From assembly GCA_945897765.1 (NCBI GenBank), contig CAMDGP010000006.1, forward strand, positions 1-25,756: 25,756 nt of DNA. Direction: 5' to 3'. Each line of letters begins with the position of its first letter. Position 1 is the stretch's first letter. The DNA is from Chitinophaga pinensis. Its GTDB lineage: Bacteria; Bacteroidota; Bacteroidia; Flavobacteriales_D; Crocinitomicaceae. A program made the translations under genes and the position numbers. The notes under the pieces were generated by a model. It made no database searches and was not told where the DNA came from. It saw only the letters and a list, made by a program, of their open reading frames with translations. This document shows, piece after piece, positions 25,392-25,756 of this stretch.

Positions 25392-25756
25392 GAATTCTGA
25401 ATGTTGTATTATTCTTAGTTTTTATTAGTTACTCTTTCATTGTTGTTGTGACTGATAAGCACCCATTTTACATTCCGAAGCATTTTCCAAAACCCTATTA
25501 TCAATTTAAAGATGTGCCACAAGGACGATTGCGGTTTGAATTAGGTCGCACTTTATTTTATGACCCTGCTCTTTCGCGCGATAGTTCGATTTCTTGTGCT
25601 ACTTGCCATTTACAATATTCTGGTTTTACGCATATTGACCATCCTGTTAGTCACGGAATCGATGGTCGAATTGGAACTCGTAATTCACCCGTAATGATAA
25701 ATCTTGCGTGGAATAAATTTTTCCATTGGGATGGTGGCGTTATTCACCTAAACGCC
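25388..25756 (+). CDS. Cytochrome c peroxidase/MauG/MbnH-like di-haem protein, N-terminal part
   Basis: The gene runs off the right edge; 123 codons are visible. An N-terminal hydrophobic segment (LNVVLFLVFISYSFIVVV, residues 4-21) acts as signal or anchor. After it come FELGRTLFYDPALSRDSSISC and the haem c motif CATCH (C70, C73, H74). The sequence HIDHPVSHGIDGRIGTRNSPVMINLAWNKFFHWDGG follows, which is characteristic of the bacterial di-haem peroxidase/MauG family. A second CxxCH is expected downstream. The ATG overlaps the MbnP stop by 4 bases. In the MbnP/MbnH pair this enzyme oxidises a Trp on its partner; here that role is inferred from adjacency. Ordinary hydrogen peroxide reduction is the alternative. 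Confidence 0.88.
   Translation, partial: MRILNVVLFLVFISYSFIVVVTDKHPFYIPKHFPKPYYQFKDVPQGRLRFELGRTLFYDPALSRDSSISCATCHLQYSGFTHIDHPVSHGIDGRIGTRNSPVMINLAWNKFFHWDGGVIHLNA

Overview
The window looks like chromosomal DNA of a T9SS-bearing member of the Bacteroidota, most likely order Flavobacteriales. A narrower guess (Fluviicola or Crocinitomicaceae-like) would be inference only. The evidence is AT-rich sequence, several TAnnTTTG-type -7 promoter boxes, a complete 2446-residue SprA-type translocon protein, a GldA-like ATPase, and a secreted protein with SprB-like repeats and a type IX sorting domain. Nearly all the DNA is coding, and no gene-free stretch exceeds about 240 bases. I saw no tRNA, rRNA, CRISPR array, insertion sequence or phage gene.

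Region 1 (1-4754) holds mixed housekeeping genes: the 3' end of a short-chain dehydrogenase, a small two-helix membrane protein, a GT4-type glycosyltransferase, a bacilliredoxin followed by an ArsC/Spx-like thiol protein, an orphan sensor histidine kinase, and a small Bacteroidota-type hypothetical protein. Region 2 (4839-9400) holds a gldA-like ABC ATPase tightly linked to tyrS, then convergent coaE. Between tyrS and coaE lies a cluster of an 18-bp repeat ending in a long palindrome. A methyltransferase overlapping a ZIP-family transporter follows.

Region 3 (9596-20268) appears to be one transcription unit, maeB-ruvA-sprA-GNAT, with gaps of 3 to 6 bases. Region 4 (20362-23250) is a single T9SS cargo gene with its own promoter. 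It encodes a calcium-type FG-GAP/VCBS beta-propeller, five SprB-like repeats and a sorting domain.

Region 5 (23442-25756, running off the end) is the most interesting. An ECF sigma factor starting with TTG is followed by a small single-helix putative anti-sigma factor, a membrane-anchored His-bearing CpxP/CnrX-like protein, an MbnP-family copper-binding-type protein, and the start of an MbnH/MauG-like haem peroxidase. The last four genes overlap end to start. I read this as a metal-responsive (possibly copper) envelope operon that senses, regulates and matures a copper protein. The reading is inference from gene order and motifs.

A second theme is very short leaders. Five genes have a TAnnTTTG or TAnnTTCG box only 4 to 7 bases before the ATG, which suggests leaderless transcripts.
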